Counted from the stretch's first letter, positions 8,422 through 17,743 are shown. The stretch is DNA of 64,000 bases from Flavobacteriales bacterium (GCA_016718655.1 JADKCV010000014.1:80536-144535); one strand, 5' to 3'. Notes: a model not told the origin generated them from the sequence alone. Numbers and translations: made by a program.

Positions 8422-11400
8422 CGGAAGAGGGTGAGATCGGTGAGCTTGACCTGTTCCTTGCCATCCACGAACTGCACCCAGGTCTGGACCACGTAGACAT
8501 CCTGCGGGCTCAACTCGCCGCGGTAGTAGCCGTCCCAGCCTTGTTGGATATCGGTGCTCTCGAAGATCAGCTCGCCCCAACGGTTGAAGATCCGCATGCG
8601 GAACTCGTCCACGAAGCGTGCGAAGGGATAGAATACGTCGTTGCTCAGATCACCCGGGATCCATCCTCCTCCACCGCCGCCATTGGGGTCGGGGGTGAAG
8701 GCAGTAGGTATGGTGATGTCATACACCGGGTTGATGGTGATGGTACCCGTGCTCATCGCCGTGCAACCATTGACGTCCTCCACGAACAACTCCACCTCGA
8801 AGGTGCCCACTTCCATGTACGTATGGCTCGGGTCCTGCGCACTGCTTGTGCCACCGTCACCCATGATCCAGTCGAAGGTGGCTATGTTACCGGTACTCCC
8901 ATTGGTGAATTGGATCGTGGCGTTGTCGGCATCTGCGGTATACGTGCTGGCGGTGAATGCGGCAGTGGGCAGCGCATGGGAGATGACCGACCCGGTTGAT
9001 GGCGCTGTACTGGTGCATCCGTAGGCCGTAGTGACCGTGAGCCCGATGGCGTAGGTGCCAGCCGAATAGGTCAACGTGGGAGCGGACTGTGTGGAGGTCT
9101 GGCCATTACCCAGGTCCCACAGGTAGCTGATGCCGTTGGGGAGTTGCAGGTCCGGCATGGACACCGTCAATGGCGCACATCCTTCAGCAATGACCACTGG
9201 CAACAGGATGCTCGGAGGTTCGTCCAACTGCAATTGGACAACATCGGTACGTTGGTTGCCGCAACCATCGGTGACGGTGGCCACAAGCGTCTGGTCCTGT
9301 GTGATCGGCACGGTGAACGGGCCGTTCCCAACGAACCCGATCGGGGTCCACACGATGTTCCACGTACCCGGATAGTTCGCGAAGGTTGCGCCGATGGTAC
9401 CCGAACCACCGGGGCATACCGTGGTATCGCCGTAGGCCAGGAATGTGGCGGTATTCAGGTTGAGGACAGTGATCGGCAATTGCACGGCATTGCTGGTGCA
9501 ACCGTTCTGGTCCATGGCTGTTACCGTGATGTTCTGCGATAGGTTGAAGGCCGCCGTGAGTGACGGTCCCGAACCCAGACCCACCCATGTGTACACGTGG
9601 TTCCCCGAGCCCCCGGTCGCTTGCGCAGTAAGCGTGACCGCTGCGTTCACGCAAACCGTATCGGGCGCTTGTGCAGTGAGGAGGATGGCGTCGGGCTCAT
9701 TGATGATCGCGATCGCGATGGTGGTGCAGCCGTTCGCATCGACGATGTTAGCGGAGTACGATCCGGCGCTCAGGTTGGCCTGTGTCAGGCCCATGGCACC
9801 GTTGTTCCAATTCACGGTGTAGGCCGGTGTTCCGCCGGTGACTGACAATTGAACAGCGCCGTTGTTCCCGCCGTTGCATGTGACATCGGTGGTGATCACG
9901 GCAGTCGTTGCCAGTACAGGTGGGTCGACCAGCGTAGCGCTCAGGGTGGTGTCGCAGCCCAAGGCATCGCTCACCGTGATGCTGTAGGTGCCGGCCGTCA
10001 ATCCGCTGGCCGTTGCCGTGGTCTGTGCAGCGGGGTCGTTCCACTGGTAGCTCAGGCCGCTCAGCTCGGGTGCGTAAACGATGCTTCCGTTCTGGGCGCC
10101 GTTGCACAAGGGTGCCGTGGTGCTCAGTCCCGCGGTGAGGAAGCTGTTGCTCAGGGCGATGAACACGCTGTCCTGGTCGGGGGGACAGGTGTTGTTCCCC
10201 GTGGTGGTCAACACCAGTGTCACGCCACCGGCGATCACCTCGTTCGTATTGGGGAAATACTGGATGCTTGCCCCCGTGCCACTGACGGTGCCATTCCCGC
10301 CGGACCAGCTGGCCCCGGTGGCGTTGGTCACAGAACCCTGGATGGCGATCGGGAAGGCGTTCAGGCAACCGACCAGATCGGGCCCGGCATTGGCCACGTT
10401 GGGCAGTCCTTGGGGGTTGATGGTGATGGATCCGGTGGCCGGTGCGCAGTTGTTGGCGTCGGTGATGCTCACCGTATAGGTACCGCTGGTGGCCGTGATA
10501 CTGGGGGTCGTGGCCCCGGTGTTCCAGAGGTAGCTGTAGGGCGCTGTGCCGCCGGAGACGGTAACGGCGGCCGTTCCATCACCGCTGCCCAGGCAGGCCT
10601 CATCCGTGGCGGTGAGCGAGGAAATGGTCAGCGCGGCGCTCGGACCGATGTTCGCCGTGAGCTGGGTGTCGCAACCGAAACCATCGGTGATCATGACGGT
10701 ATAGGTACCTGCACCGAGGTTATTGGCCGTGGCGGTGGTCTGACCTGCAGGATCGTTCCACATGTAGGTGAACGAGGCGTTCACAGGAACCACGCTGGCC
10801 GATCCGGTATTGGTGCCGAAGCAGATGGCATCCACGGCGTTCACCGTGGTGTTCGCAAAGCTGTTGGGGATGTTGATGAACACCTGGTCCTGTGCCGGTG
10901 GGCAGGTGCTGTTGCCAGTGGTGGTCAAGGTCAGCGTCACGCCACCCGCTGCGATCTCGGCCGCGCTGGGCGTGTAATCGGGGTTCAGTCCGGTACCACT
11001 GAAGCTTCCTGTTCCGCCGCTCCAAGAGCCGCCCGTGGCATTCACCACCGTGCCTGTCAGCTCTACGGGGAAGGCCCCGATGCAGCCCACCAGGTCGGGT
11101 CCGGCATCAGCCTCATTGGGGATGCCTTGTGCGGCGATGGTGACGGAACCGCTGGCCGGTGCGCAGTTGTTGGCGTCGGTGATGCTCACCGTGTAAGTGC
11201 CGCTGGTGGCCGTGATGTTCGGCGTGGTGGCCCCGTTGCTCCAGAGGTAGCTATAGGGTGGGGTGCCGCCAGTGACGGTCACTATGGCTGTTCCATCACC
11301 GCTGCCGAGGCAGGCCTCATTCGTAGCGGTAAGCGAAGCGATGCTCACGCTGGCCACCGGACCGATGTTGGCCGTGAGCTGGGTGTCGCAACCGAAACCA

Positions 11401-13289
11401 TCGGTGATGGTGACGGTATAGGTGCCAGCACCCAGGTTGCTCGCCGTGGCGGTGGTCTGTCCTGCCGGATCGTTCCAGAGGTAAGTGAAAGCGGGGTTGA
11501 CCGGTACCACGCTGGCCGAGCCGGTGTTGGTGCCGAAGCAAAGGGCGTCCACCGCATCCACCGTGGTGTTCGCGAAGCTATGGGGGATGTTGATGAACAC
11601 TTGGTCCTGAGCCGGTGGGCAGGTGCTGTTGCCGGTGGTGGTCAAGGTCAGCGTCACACCGCCCGCTGCGATCTCGGCCGCGCTGGGTGTGTATCCGGGG
11701 TTAAGTCCCCCACCGTTGAAAGTTCCCGTGCCACCGCTCCAGGTTCCGCCTGTGGCGTTCACAACAGATCCGGTCAGTTGAACGGGGAAAGCACCGATGC
11801 AACCCACCAGGTCGGGTCCCGCATCAGCCTCATTCGGTAGACCGGTGGTGCCGATCGTTCCTGTGAGGGGCTGCGATACACAGCCGTTGTCATCGGAGAT
11901 CACCACGCTGTAGCTGCCCGCACCGGCAGTGATGCCCGCGGTGGTGGCCCCTGTGCTCCAAGCGTAGGTGTATGGAGGTAGACCCACGGTAACGTTGGTC
12001 ATCAGACTGCCATCGCCACTGCCCAGGCACTGTTCATCCACCTCGATCAGCGTGGCGTGCAGTCCGGGTAATACTTGAATGTTGTAGACATAGGTCTGGA
12101 AGGCGGAGATGGGGCAGGCGCCGTCATCCACATTCACGATGAAGGGGAAGAAGCCCGAGGTGCCTGCGGTGGCTGTCCAACACACCGTAGCGGTGATCGG
12201 ATTGGTACCGGTGAAGCTGAACGTTGCACCTGGCAGGCTCAGGCTCACGTTACTGAAGGCATCCAGAACGTTCGTGACGTTGGCATCGGAGATCACCATG
12301 TCGAAGCAGAAGTCGCCGGACTCGCAGACCTGGATGCTTCGAGGGCCTGTTTGAACCGCACCTCCGGAGAGGTTGGTCACGAGGCCGGTCGCGGCGTCCG
12401 GAGGGATGTTCGCACATGGGTACGCCACGAATTGCATATCCCGCATGATGGTGCCGATGACGTTGCCGTTGGCATCGTATTGGGTCACCTGCACCACCAC
12501 CACCCAATTGCCTTGTACGTTCAAGGTGAAGTTCACCAGCCCACTCACCGGGTCGATCGTCAGGCCGGGGATCGGCACGAGCGGTGTGAAGGGTGGCACA
12601 TAGGGGACGGGATCACCGTTCACCATGCGCGCGCCGATCAGGCTGTAGGAGAGGGAGTCCGCCTCAGCATCCACCGCGCCATAGCTGTACGAAACGGGGT
12701 AGCCCATGCACACGTAGGGGATCGCCGTGTTCGTGAAGGTGGGTGAATCGTTGCAGGGGGCATCCGCACTGTTCAGTACGCCGGTGATGTACATCTCGCG
12801 GGTGCCGGGGTTCGAGAGGTTCACGATGGCGTTGTTCCGGTAGATGTTCGTCCAGGAGATGGTCCAACTGTCACAGGGAGGCAACGTGATCGTCCCCGTG
12901 TAGATGTACTGTTGAATGCCGGGCAGCGAGCCACCGTTGCAGGTACTGTTGGGTAGCTCGATGTCGCAGAGCTGCGAGATCTCCACACCGCCAGGTGTGC
13001 TCACGTTCAGCGTGCGGTTGCCACAGGGGCTGGTCAGCTGCAGGTTGTAGGAGGGGTCCACTTCGATGCCTGCACAGTCGCGGTACACCACCAAGCGGAT
13101 ACGGAACTGGTTGGTGCCGATGCACTCCCAATAGATCTCTCCACCGCTGAAGTGCGTGGCTTGGACCTGCTGAACACCGAGCATGCCGGTGAACACCAGC
13201 AGTGCGGTGAACAGCCGGTGCACCGTTCTTCCAGCGCGGAACCCGCTGCTGGAGCGGTCTTGTGCGGAAAAGGTGGAACGTGCTGTCAT
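8418..13289 (-). CDS. Giant SprB-like surface adhesin with CHU_C (T9SS type B) C-terminus
   Basis: Secreted cell-surface protein of about 1620 residues. The N-terminal signal (hydrophobic FTALLVFTGMLG, then QATHFSGGEIYWEC) is common in Bacteroidota gliding or adhesion proteins. The middle holds SprB-type repeats (GG.PPY.Y.WS.GATT...Y.V.ITD.NGC). These lie within a higher-order repeat of 239 residues (717 bp) present about three times. A PKD-like segment (FDWIMGDGGTS..DPSHTY) is followed by a Gly-rich run and the C-terminal CHU_C domain (FTPDPNG...FRMRIFNRWGELIFES...GWDGYY), which routes export by the T9SS. Operon with the PorP/SprF gene. Start uncertain: ATG at 13316 and TTG at 13334 are also in frame. 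Confidence 0.9.
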   Translation of the reverse strand: MTARSTFSAQDRSSSGFRAGRTVHRLFTALLVFTGMLGVQQVQATHFSGGEIYWECIGTNQFRIRLVVYRDCAGIEVDPSYNLQLTSPCGNRTLNVSTPGGVEISQLCDIELPNSTCNGGSLPGIQQYIYTGTITLPPCDSWTISWTNIYRNNAIVNLSNPGTREMYITGVLNSADAPCNDSPTFTNTAIPYVCMGYPVSYSYGAVDAEADSLSYSLIGARMVNGDPVPYVPPFTPLVPIPGLTIDPVSGLVNFTLNVQGNWVVVVQVTQYDANGNVIGTIMRDMQFVAYPCANIPPDAATGLVTNLSGGAVQTGPRSIQVCESGDFCFDMVISDANVTNVLDAFSNVSLSLPGATFSFTGTNPITATVCWTATAGTSGFFPFIVNVDDGACPISAFQTYVYNIQVLPGLHATLIEVDEQCLGSGDGSLMTNVTVGLPPYTYAWSTGATTAGITAGAGSYSVVISDDNGCVSQPLTGTIGTTGLPNEADAGPDLVGCIGAFPVQLTGSVVNATGGTWSGGTGTFNGGGLNPGYTPSAAEIAAGGVTLTLTTTGNSTCPPAQDQVFINIPHSFANTTVDAVDALCFGTNTGSASVVPVNPAFTYLWNDPAGQTTATASNLGAGTYTVTITDGFGCDTQLTANIGPVASVSIASLTATNEACLGSGDGTAIVTVTGGTPPYSYLWSNGATTPNITATSGTYTVSITDANNCAPASGSVTIAAQGIPNEADAGPDLVGCIGAFPVELTGTVVNATGGSWSGGTGSFSGTGLNPDYTPSAAEIAAGGVTLTLTTTGNSTCPPAQDQVFINIPNSFANTTVNAVDAICFGTNTGSASVVPVNASFTYMWNDPAGQTTATANNLGAGTYTVMITDGFGCDTQLTANIGPSAALTISSLTATDEACLGSGDGTAAVTVSGGTAPYSYLWNTGATTPSITATSGTYTVSITDANNCAPATGSITINPQGLPNVANAGPDLVGCLNAFPIAIQGSVTNATGASWSGGNGTVSGTGASIQYFPNTNEVIAGGVTLVLTTTGNNTCPPDQDSVFIALSNSFLTAGLSTTAPLCNGAQNGSIVYAPELSGLSYQWNDPAAQTTATASGLTAGTYSITVSDALGCDTTLSATLVDPPVLATTAVITTDVTCNGGNNGAVQLSVTGGTPAYTVNWNNGAMGLTQANLSAGSYSANIVDANGCTTIAIAIINEPDAILLTAQAPDTVCVNAAVTLTAQATGGSGNHVYTWVGLGSGPSLTAAFNLSQNITVTAMDQNGCTSNAVQLPITVLNLNTATFLAYGDTTVCPGGSGTIGATFANYPGTWNIVWTPIGFVGNGPFTVPITQDQTLVATVTDGCGNQRTDVVQLQLDEPPSILLPVVIAEGCAPLTVSMPDLQLPNGISYLWDLGNGQTSTQSAPTLTYSAGTYAIGLTVTTAYGCTSTAPSTGSVISHALPTAAFTASTYTADADNATIQFTNGSTGNIATFDWIMGDGGTSSAQDPSHTYMEVGTFEVELFVEDVNGCTAMSTGTITINPVYDITIPTAFTPDPNGGGGGGWIPGDLSNDVFYPFARFVDEFRMRIFNRWGELIFESTDIQQGWDGYYRGELSPQDVYVVQTWVQFVDGKEQVKLTDLTLFR
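9661..11840 (-). repeat. Tandem 717-bp (239-aa) repeats inside adhesin gene
   Basis: The anchor phrase GPDLVGC recurs exactly 717 bp apart (anchors near 11811, 11094 and 10377). The first two copies are close to identical; the third, nearest the C-terminus, is clearly diverged. Confidence 0.85.
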
Positions 13290-13334
13290 GGCCTGGGGCT
13301 GGATCCTGCGGGTCATACGGACCGTATTGCCCAA

Positions 13335-13559
13335 GGGTTCGTGTTATCGACCGTTCCGGGGGCAAGTATCGACGAGCGGACCGTAGGGAGTGGACGAAGG
13401 GTTGGTTCGGGCCATGCCGATCACGACCGCAGGCGAGGCCCTGTGCTGCAATGACCAAGGCAGGTAATGAGGGGCAGGGTCATTCGCCTTGGCGGATCTG
13501 GTGAAAGCCCAGGAACCGCACGATGCATGGTGGGGTCACAGCGTCCCGGGCCAAGGCCG
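13335..13559. other. Divergent intergenic region
   Basis: Lies between the adhesin gene (minus) and the HD hydrolase gene (plus). It must carry the adhesin promoter, but I see no clear TAnnTTTG match on the minus strand and no gene. Confidence 0.4.
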
Positions 13560-13567
13560 TACCTTCG
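13560..13567 (+). promoter_or_regulatory. -7 promoter box TACCTTCG, 4 nt before ATG
   Basis: One mismatch from TAnnTTTG. The 4-nt gap to the ATG at 13572 would place transcription start at or next to the start codon, so the mRNA may be leaderless. Confidence 0.45.
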
Positions 13568-13571
13568 GACC

Positions 13572-14195
13572 ATGCCCGGTTTGGAGAACGATCTCCGCGA
13601 ACTGCTCCATCGCCATGAGGTCCGCGCCGACCGCATCGATGAACTGTGGCAGGAGGTGGTGAAGGCGCACAGCTCACCGGGCAGGCACTACCACACGTTG
13701 CAGCACTTGGAGGACCTTCACGCACAGCTCGCCGAGGTCAGGTCCGCTCTCCAGGACCCCGATGCCGTGCTACTGGCGATCGCCTATCATGACTTCATAT
13801 ACCGCGTATCCCGCAAGGACAATGAGGAGCGCAGTGCCGAGGTGATGCGCGAGCGGATGCTGCCACTGGGGCTGCCCAGGCCAATGGTGGAACGTGCAGC
13901 TGAACACATCCGGGCCACCCAGCGCCATGAGGCCAGCGCCGACCCCGACACCGATCTGTTCACCGACGCCGACCTCAGCATTCTCGGGTCATCACGCGAG
14001 CGATACAAGCTCTATACCCAGCAGGTACGCCGGGAATACCGCCGTTACCCTGACCTGCTCTACAAACCCGGACGGCGCAAGGTGCTGGCGCATTTCCTCG
14101 CCATGCCGCACATCTTCAAGACCGCCCACTTCAGGGATCGCTTCGAGGAGCAGGCGCGCCTTGATCTGGATGCGGAGTTGAAAGGTGCGTTCTAA
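13572..14195 (+). CDS. HD-domain metal-dependent phosphohydrolase-like protein
   Basis: 207-residue soluble protein resembling the predicted metal-dependent HD superfamily (COG4339 type). Landmarks are YHTLQHLEDL near the N-terminus, AIAYHDFIY (the HD pair) and later TDADLSILG, an acidic metal-site candidate. The C-terminus matches the usual RYK.Y..Q.R.EY pattern. The substrate is unknown for this group. The start at 13572 is favoured because it gives normal family length and sits right after a promoter-like box. Confidence 0.8.
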   Translation: MPGLENDLRELLHRHEVRADRIDELWQEVVKAHSSPGRHYHTLQHLEDLHAQLAEVRSALQDPDAVLLAIAYHDFIYRVSRKDNEERSAEVMRERMLPLGLPRPMVERAAEHIRATQRHEASADPDTDLFTDADLSILGSSRERYKLYTQQVRREYRRYPDLLYKPGRRKVLAHFLAMPHIFKTAHFRDRFEEQARLDLDAELKGAF

Positions 14196-14216
14196 GAAGC
14201 CTGAACAAGCGATCGG

Positions 14217-14768
14217 TCATTCAGCGCTGCGCCATCCCGTCGACGGCCCATCGATGCTCACCGCGTTCTTCTCTCTTCGATACGCGTCCAGTTCCTCAGG
14301 ACTTTTGTGCGTGGCCCATGCGGTCAATTGCGTGCGCTCACCATCGGGTGCGTATTGCGGTACGCCATAGCCACAGGAGGTCTGCACGGTCTCGATCTCG
14401 CCGATGACCAACTGACGTTCACCTGGCATCGGTGGCCCGAAGTGTGGACGCAACTCCTTCCACTCCGCGTGGTGAAGCTGTACCGAGCGGCCTTGCGCAT
14501 AGAGCCGCAGGATCAACGGTGGCCCTTCGAACGCACAGAACATGAAGGTGATACGGCCGTTCTCCAACAGGTGCGCGGCCGTCTCATTGCCACTGCCGGT
14601 GAGGTCGAGGTAGCCCACGCGAACCGGGGAGAGAATACGAAAGGTGTCCAGTCCCTTCGGCGACACGTTCACGCGGCCGCTATGTGGAGCAGAGCCGGTG
14701 AAGAACATGCGTTGCGCCCGGATGAAGGCCATGAGCCGGTCATCCAATGCTGGGAGGAATTTGGCCAT
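14217..14768 (-). CDS. Pyridoxamine 5'-phosphate oxidase family protein
   Basis: 183-residue protein with the split-barrel flavin-binding fold of the PNPOx-like group. MFFTGSAPHSGRVNVSPKG, a DLTGSGNETAAHL segment and ENGRITFMFCAFEGPP match the FMN-site strands of this family. Members are often general flavin- or F420-type reductases rather than true PdxH, and the true PdxH C-terminal signature is absent. It converges with the HD gene (21 nt apart). No substrate can be assigned. Confidence 0.82.
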   Translation of the reverse strand: MAKFLPALDDRLMAFIRAQRMFFTGSAPHSGRVNVSPKGLDTFRILSPVRVGYLDLTGSGNETAAHLLENGRITFMFCAFEGPPLILRLYAQGRSVQLHHAEWKELRPHFGPPMPGERQLVIGEIETVQTSCGYGVPQYAPDGERTQLTAWATHKSPEELDAYRREKNAVSIDGPSTGWRSAE

Positions 14769-14815
14769 GGACGAAGGTAGAAGTGGATCCTATGCGTCAC
14801 AACTCTTCGGCCGCT

Positions 14816-15304
14816 TCAGCGCCCACGCACGTAGACCAGGCGTGTGAAACCGCGTGGGTCCTCCACATCCCGCTCTGGTGCCCGCTGGAAGCCCATTCGT
14901 TCATACAGCCGATGTGCGCCGAACATCCTGGGCTGGGTCCAAAGCACCATGGCCTGCGCTCCGGCGGCAAAAGCACGGTCCAGGCAGGCCTGTACGAGTC
15001 GTTCTCCGATCCCGTTGCCACGTGTCCTGTCATCCACGCCCAACACGCGGAACTCCCGCTCATTCGCAGCTGCCACCTGGCGCAATGGGCTTTCCGGGTG
15101 CAGCAGAAGAACCGCACCGACCACCGTATCCGTTTCATCCATGGCGACCAGTAGCACACCAGCGGGTTCGAGGTTCGCCCGGGTCATGAACCGGCCGGCT
15201 TGCTCGTCAGTGGTATGACCGCCTCCCACATAAATCCGCCGCAACAACACGGTGGCCTGTTCCCAGTCCATATCGGTGGTGGCTTCGCGGATCCGGTCTG
15301 TCAT
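14816..15304 (-). CDS. GNAT family N-acetyltransferase (copy 1)
   Basis: 162-residue acetyltransferase. The acetyl-CoA-binding motif A is visible as FRVLGVDDRTRGNGIGERLVQ (R/Q-x-x-G-x-G type), followed by YERMGFQRAPE near the C-terminus. The start at 15304 matches that of a close paralogue at 21969-22457 (residues EATTDMDWEQAT versus EAATDREWEQAT). The acceptor substrate is unknown. In the paralogue an NTF2-like gene lies directly upstream; here that gene is also upstream but separated by a CPBP gene on the other strand. Confidence 0.85.
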   Translation of the reverse strand: MTDRIREATTDMDWEQATVLLRRIYVGGGHTTDEQAGRFMTRANLEPAGVLLVAMDETDTVVGAVLLLHPESPLRQVAAANEREFRVLGVDDRTRGNGIGERLVQACLDRAFAAGAQAMVLWTQPRMFGAHRLYERMGFQRAPERDVEDPRGFTRLVYVRGR

Positions 15305-15433
15305 GGGTTCTGCATCAGGAAGAGTTGGGCGCTTCGACTGTTCGGACGCGGATGGCTTGGGACCGATCCGCATACGGCTTTGCAAGGTCATGGGAGCACA
15401 TCGAAAGAAGGCCTTTCTGATCAACTTTGGTAC

Positions 15434-15742
15434 ATGACACTGGTGATCGATGTCTTCAGGTCCCAATGGGCCGCCATCCGTCGGCATCCTTGGACGGTGT
15501 GGGCGATGCTGCTCAGCGTTGCCGGTGTATTACATCTCGCCGTGCGCCACGATGAACTCCCCAAGGCTCTGGCATACGTGGCTGCCATGTACGTCAGTGT
15601 CTTCGTGGTGGACCTGTTCGCATGTTCCCTACGGACCTGGAGTTTCCCGTACGACGGCCCAAGCGGGAAGCGGCACTGGTGGTCGGCATCGAGCTACTCG
15701 CCATCGTGCTGGCGGTCCCGCTCTTCGTGGTCTTCACGTTGA
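15434..15742 (+). CDS. Two-helix membrane segment, possible N-terminus of the CPBP protein in another frame
   Basis: Open frame from ATG 15434 with two hydrophobic stretches (WTVWAMLLSVAGVLHLA and ALAYVAAMYVSVFVVDLF). It then turns into basic, serine-rich sequence where the frame overlaps the CPBP gene. The switch in character near 15620-15650 suggests that the first ~62 residues are the true N-terminal part of the CPBP protein and that a single indel separates the frames. It could also be a small separate membrane protein. Confidence 0.4.
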   Translation: MTLVIDVFRSQWAAIRRHPWTVWAMLLSVAGVLHLAVRHDELPKALAYVAAMYVSVFVVDLFACSLRTWSFPYDGPSGKRHWWSASSYSPSCWRSRSSWSSR

Positions 15743-16287
15743 GCGAACTTCCTGTGGCTTGGAAGATCGCCTCGATCCCCGCCATGGCCATCATCTTTCC
15801 GATCGCGCTTCCGCTGGTACTGCTGTACTGGAAGTACAGACCTGCCGAGCTCGGGCTCCGCTTCAATGCCATGAGCTGGGTGTTCCTTCCGATACTTCTG
15901 ATCACGATGGGAACAGCATACTTGTCCGCTCCCGCTGACTTCACGCTGGGTAGGCTGCTGGCATCCGAGGGTTTGCTCGGTGCACTGATCACCGGGTTCA
16001 TCACCGCTGGTCTATCCGAGGAATTCGTCCGCATGGCGCTTCAAACACGCGTAGGGGCCTACCTGCGCAACCCCGCGGTGGGCTGGTTCTTCGCCACGCT
16101 GCTCTGGGCCTTCCTGCACGCACCGAACTGGTATGCGAAAGGTGGCGACCTGTACGAGGCACTGATGGGTGCTGTGCGGATCATTCCACTCGGGTTGATG
16201 TGGGGTTTCATCACGCACCGCACCAAGAGCCTTATTCCGGCCACCTTGGTCCATGGCACGAACGTGTGGGGCTTGCAGAATTTCTAG
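15622..16287 (+). CDS. CPBP family intramembrane glutamic endopeptidase
   Basis: 221-residue membrane protein with about six transmembrane segments. The CPBP/ABI signature is visible: EE-x3-R (SEEFVRMALQTR), the second motif WAFLHAPNW and the third LVHGTN near the C-terminus. Family members cleave prenylated or other membrane proteins or act in immunity and maturation of peptides; the target here is unknown. The N-terminus may be incomplete because an upstream frame (15434) encodes two further helices. It sits between an NTF2-like gene and a GNAT gene that are adjacent in a second copy elsewhere in the window. Confidence 0.85.
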   Translation: MFPTDLEFPVRRPKREAALVVGIELLAIVLAVPLFVVFTLSELPVAWKIASIPAMAIIFPIALPLVLLYWKYRPAELGLRFNAMSWVFLPILLITMGTAYLSAPADFTLGRLLASEGLLGALITGFITAGLSEEFVRMALQTRVGAYLRNPAVGWFFATLLWAFLHAPNWYAKGGDLYEALMGAVRIIPLGLMWGFITHRTKSLIPATLVHGTNVWGLQNF

Positions 16288-16302
16288 CTTGTTGATCGCT
16301 GT

Positions 16303-16683
16303 TCAGTGACCATAGCTGATCACCCGGCTCACCTTGTAACCAGCGCCTTCCTTCCGCCACACCATGATGTTCTTGAAGGTGCCGCACTCCTCCCTAACGT
16401 TCTCCGTGTGACAGAAGCGGTGCTGGCAGATCTCCAACAACCCAAAGTCGCCGAGTGGATGGACCTCCAGGGTTCCGGGCACGATCTCGCGGCGCATGTC
16501 GGCAGTTTCAGGCTGGATGAACAATCGCGTGAAACCCGCCATGGTGCTGTCGAAGCCAGCGCGTCCGCTCTTGTCGTGATAGAACTCCAGATCTTGCGTG
16601 AACCACGTTCCGAGGACCGCCGCATCATGCGCGTTGAATGCGGCGAACATCGCACTGTCCAACGCAGCGATGGTCGCCACCAT
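16303..16683 (-). CDS. NTF2-like/DUF4440-type protein (copy 1)
   Basis: 126-residue protein of the nuclear-transport-factor-2-like fold (SnoaL/DUF4440 group), with the opening ALDSAMFAAFNAHD and the strand-rich end TFKNIMVWRKEG..YKVSRVISYGH. Several such proteins are small enzymes or ligand binders, but no function can be assigned. It is closely similar to 22481-22894 (e.g. DLEFYHDKSG versus DLEFYHDKGG; EVHPLGDFGLLEICQHRFCH versus EVHPIGDFGLLEVCQHRFCH). The start at ATG 16683 is the first ATG before the conserved part; an in-frame TTG at 16812 gives a longer, less likely form. Confidence 0.78.
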   Translation of the reverse strand: MVATIAALDSAMFAAFNAHDAAVLGTWFTQDLEFYHDKSGRAGFDSTMAGFTRLFIQPETADMRREIVPGTLEVHPLGDFGLLEICQHRFCHTENVREECGTFKNIMVWRKEGAGYKVSRVISYGH

Positions 16684-16815
16684 TTCGGATGCGGCCGTGG
16701 AGTTCGAAGGGAGTATCTCGAACTGGCAGCGGTACGCTAGGGTCACCGCATGAGTGTAGAAGTAAAAGTCCACCCGAGAGGATACGAAGTGGGACAGGGA
16801 GCCTGGAGGCAAGCA

Positions 16816-17541
16816 TCATTCGTGGAGGAAGCGGAGCACATGACCGATGATCTCCTCCCGTTGCCGGGGATCCGCGTCGCTGTCCATGTTATTATGGGGC
16901 GTGTCCTTCAGGAGGATCGCTTTGGTCCCAGTTACTCGGCCTCCACTCCGGTGGGAAGGACCTCTGGGTCGGCCGGTTGGTCGCTGCTGCAAGGTATAAC
17001 TGCGTGGTTTGTTGGCGCGCAGGATGGGCATGCGACGGTGGTCGAGGGTGATCACCTTCTGGATCAGGTCTGGATGTTGATGACCGAACAAGACGCTCAT
17101 ATCTCCACCGTTGGAATGGCCAAGCAGACTGATCCGTCCATGATCCAATTCGGGGTGGACCCGTTGAAGCTCCTGAAGTGCGAAGCGGATGTTCGTTGCT
17201 CCGCGTTCCCAATTGGGCATCCGTACCACACGTGCAGGACCATTGAAGTCGAGCGGAGGGTCGGTTGGTAGTTCGTGCTGGATGCTCAACACGAACCATC
17301 CCGCTTCGGCCAAGGCCTCGAGCAGGTATCCATAGGCGAGATAGGACCCTGATTGGTTCTCCCCATAACCGTGGCTGAAGACCACGATCGGGGCGCCCAC
17401 GGTGGTGCCAACGGGTTGATGGATCGCTACCGGGATGGACCGTGCGCGACCGGTGTCCTGCCAGGTGATGAGCGCTGGGGACTGTGCGAGGGCCATTTGA
17501 CCCAAGACCGTCAGTACTGGCAAGAGGTGTGCGATCCTCAT
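16816..17541 (-). CDS. Secreted alpha/beta hydrolase
   Basis: 241-residue hydrolase with a signal peptide from ATG 17541 (MRIAHLLPVLTVLGQMALAQ). The nucleophile elbow is GHSNGG. An oxyanion-type FSHGYGENQSG lies upstream and a plausible catalytic His is in DTPHNNM. Platelet-activating-factor-acetylhydrolase-like or dienelactone-hydrolase-like proteins look similar. About 16930-16976 the current frame gives an odd Arg/Gly/Pro-rich stretch, whereas another frame reads DPEVLPTGVEAE, closer to what related hydrolases carry. Two compensating indels are likely. A TACCTTCG-type box lies 4 nt before the ATG. Confidence 0.75.
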   Translation of the reverse strand: MRIAHLLPVLTVLGQMALAQSPALITWQDTGRARSIPVAIHQPVGTTVGAPIVVFSHGYGENQSGSYLAYGYLLEALAEAGWFVLSIQHELPTDPPLDFNGPARVVRMPNWERGATNIRFALQELQRVHPELDHGRISLLGHSNGGDMSVLFGHQHPDLIQKVITLDHRRMPILRANKPRSYTLQQRPTGRPRGPSHRSGGRVTGTKAILLKDTPHNNMDSDADPRQREEIIGHVLRFLHE

Positions 17542-17545
17542 CCGG

Positions 17546-17553
17546 CGAAGGTA
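17546..17553 (-). promoter_or_regulatory. -7 promoter box TACCTTCG, 4 nt before ATG
   Basis: Minus-strand box, one mismatch from TAnnTTTG, with a 4-nt gap to the hydrolase ATG at 17541. This is the same geometry as for 13572, 17744, 52678 and 57270. Confidence 0.45.
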
Positions 17554-17731
17554 GGGGAGCAGGCCGAGTAGTATGGGCGATCCAGAAGCGAGATGATTGA
17601 CCTGAAGCCGAGGCCATGTGCGCTCGATCGTTCTTTGTGTCATTGCCTACTTGGTCGATCGGGCGATCGGAAGGTCGATCCTGAACCGGTCCTTCGCGGC
17701 CGAACACCAGATGTCCCTTCTCCGGGACCAT

Positions 17732-17739
17732 TACCTTGG
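17732..17739 (+). promoter_or_regulatory. -7 promoter box TACCTTGG, 4 nt before ATG
   Basis: Near match to TAnnTTTG with a 4-nt gap to the ATG at 17744. Confidence 0.4.
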
Positions 17740-17743
17740 CGCC

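Noticed and set aside
9849..11840. 663-residue open frame on the plus strand
   Set aside because: Antisense shadow of the adhesin repeats; its apparent internal repeats mirror the adhesin repeat.
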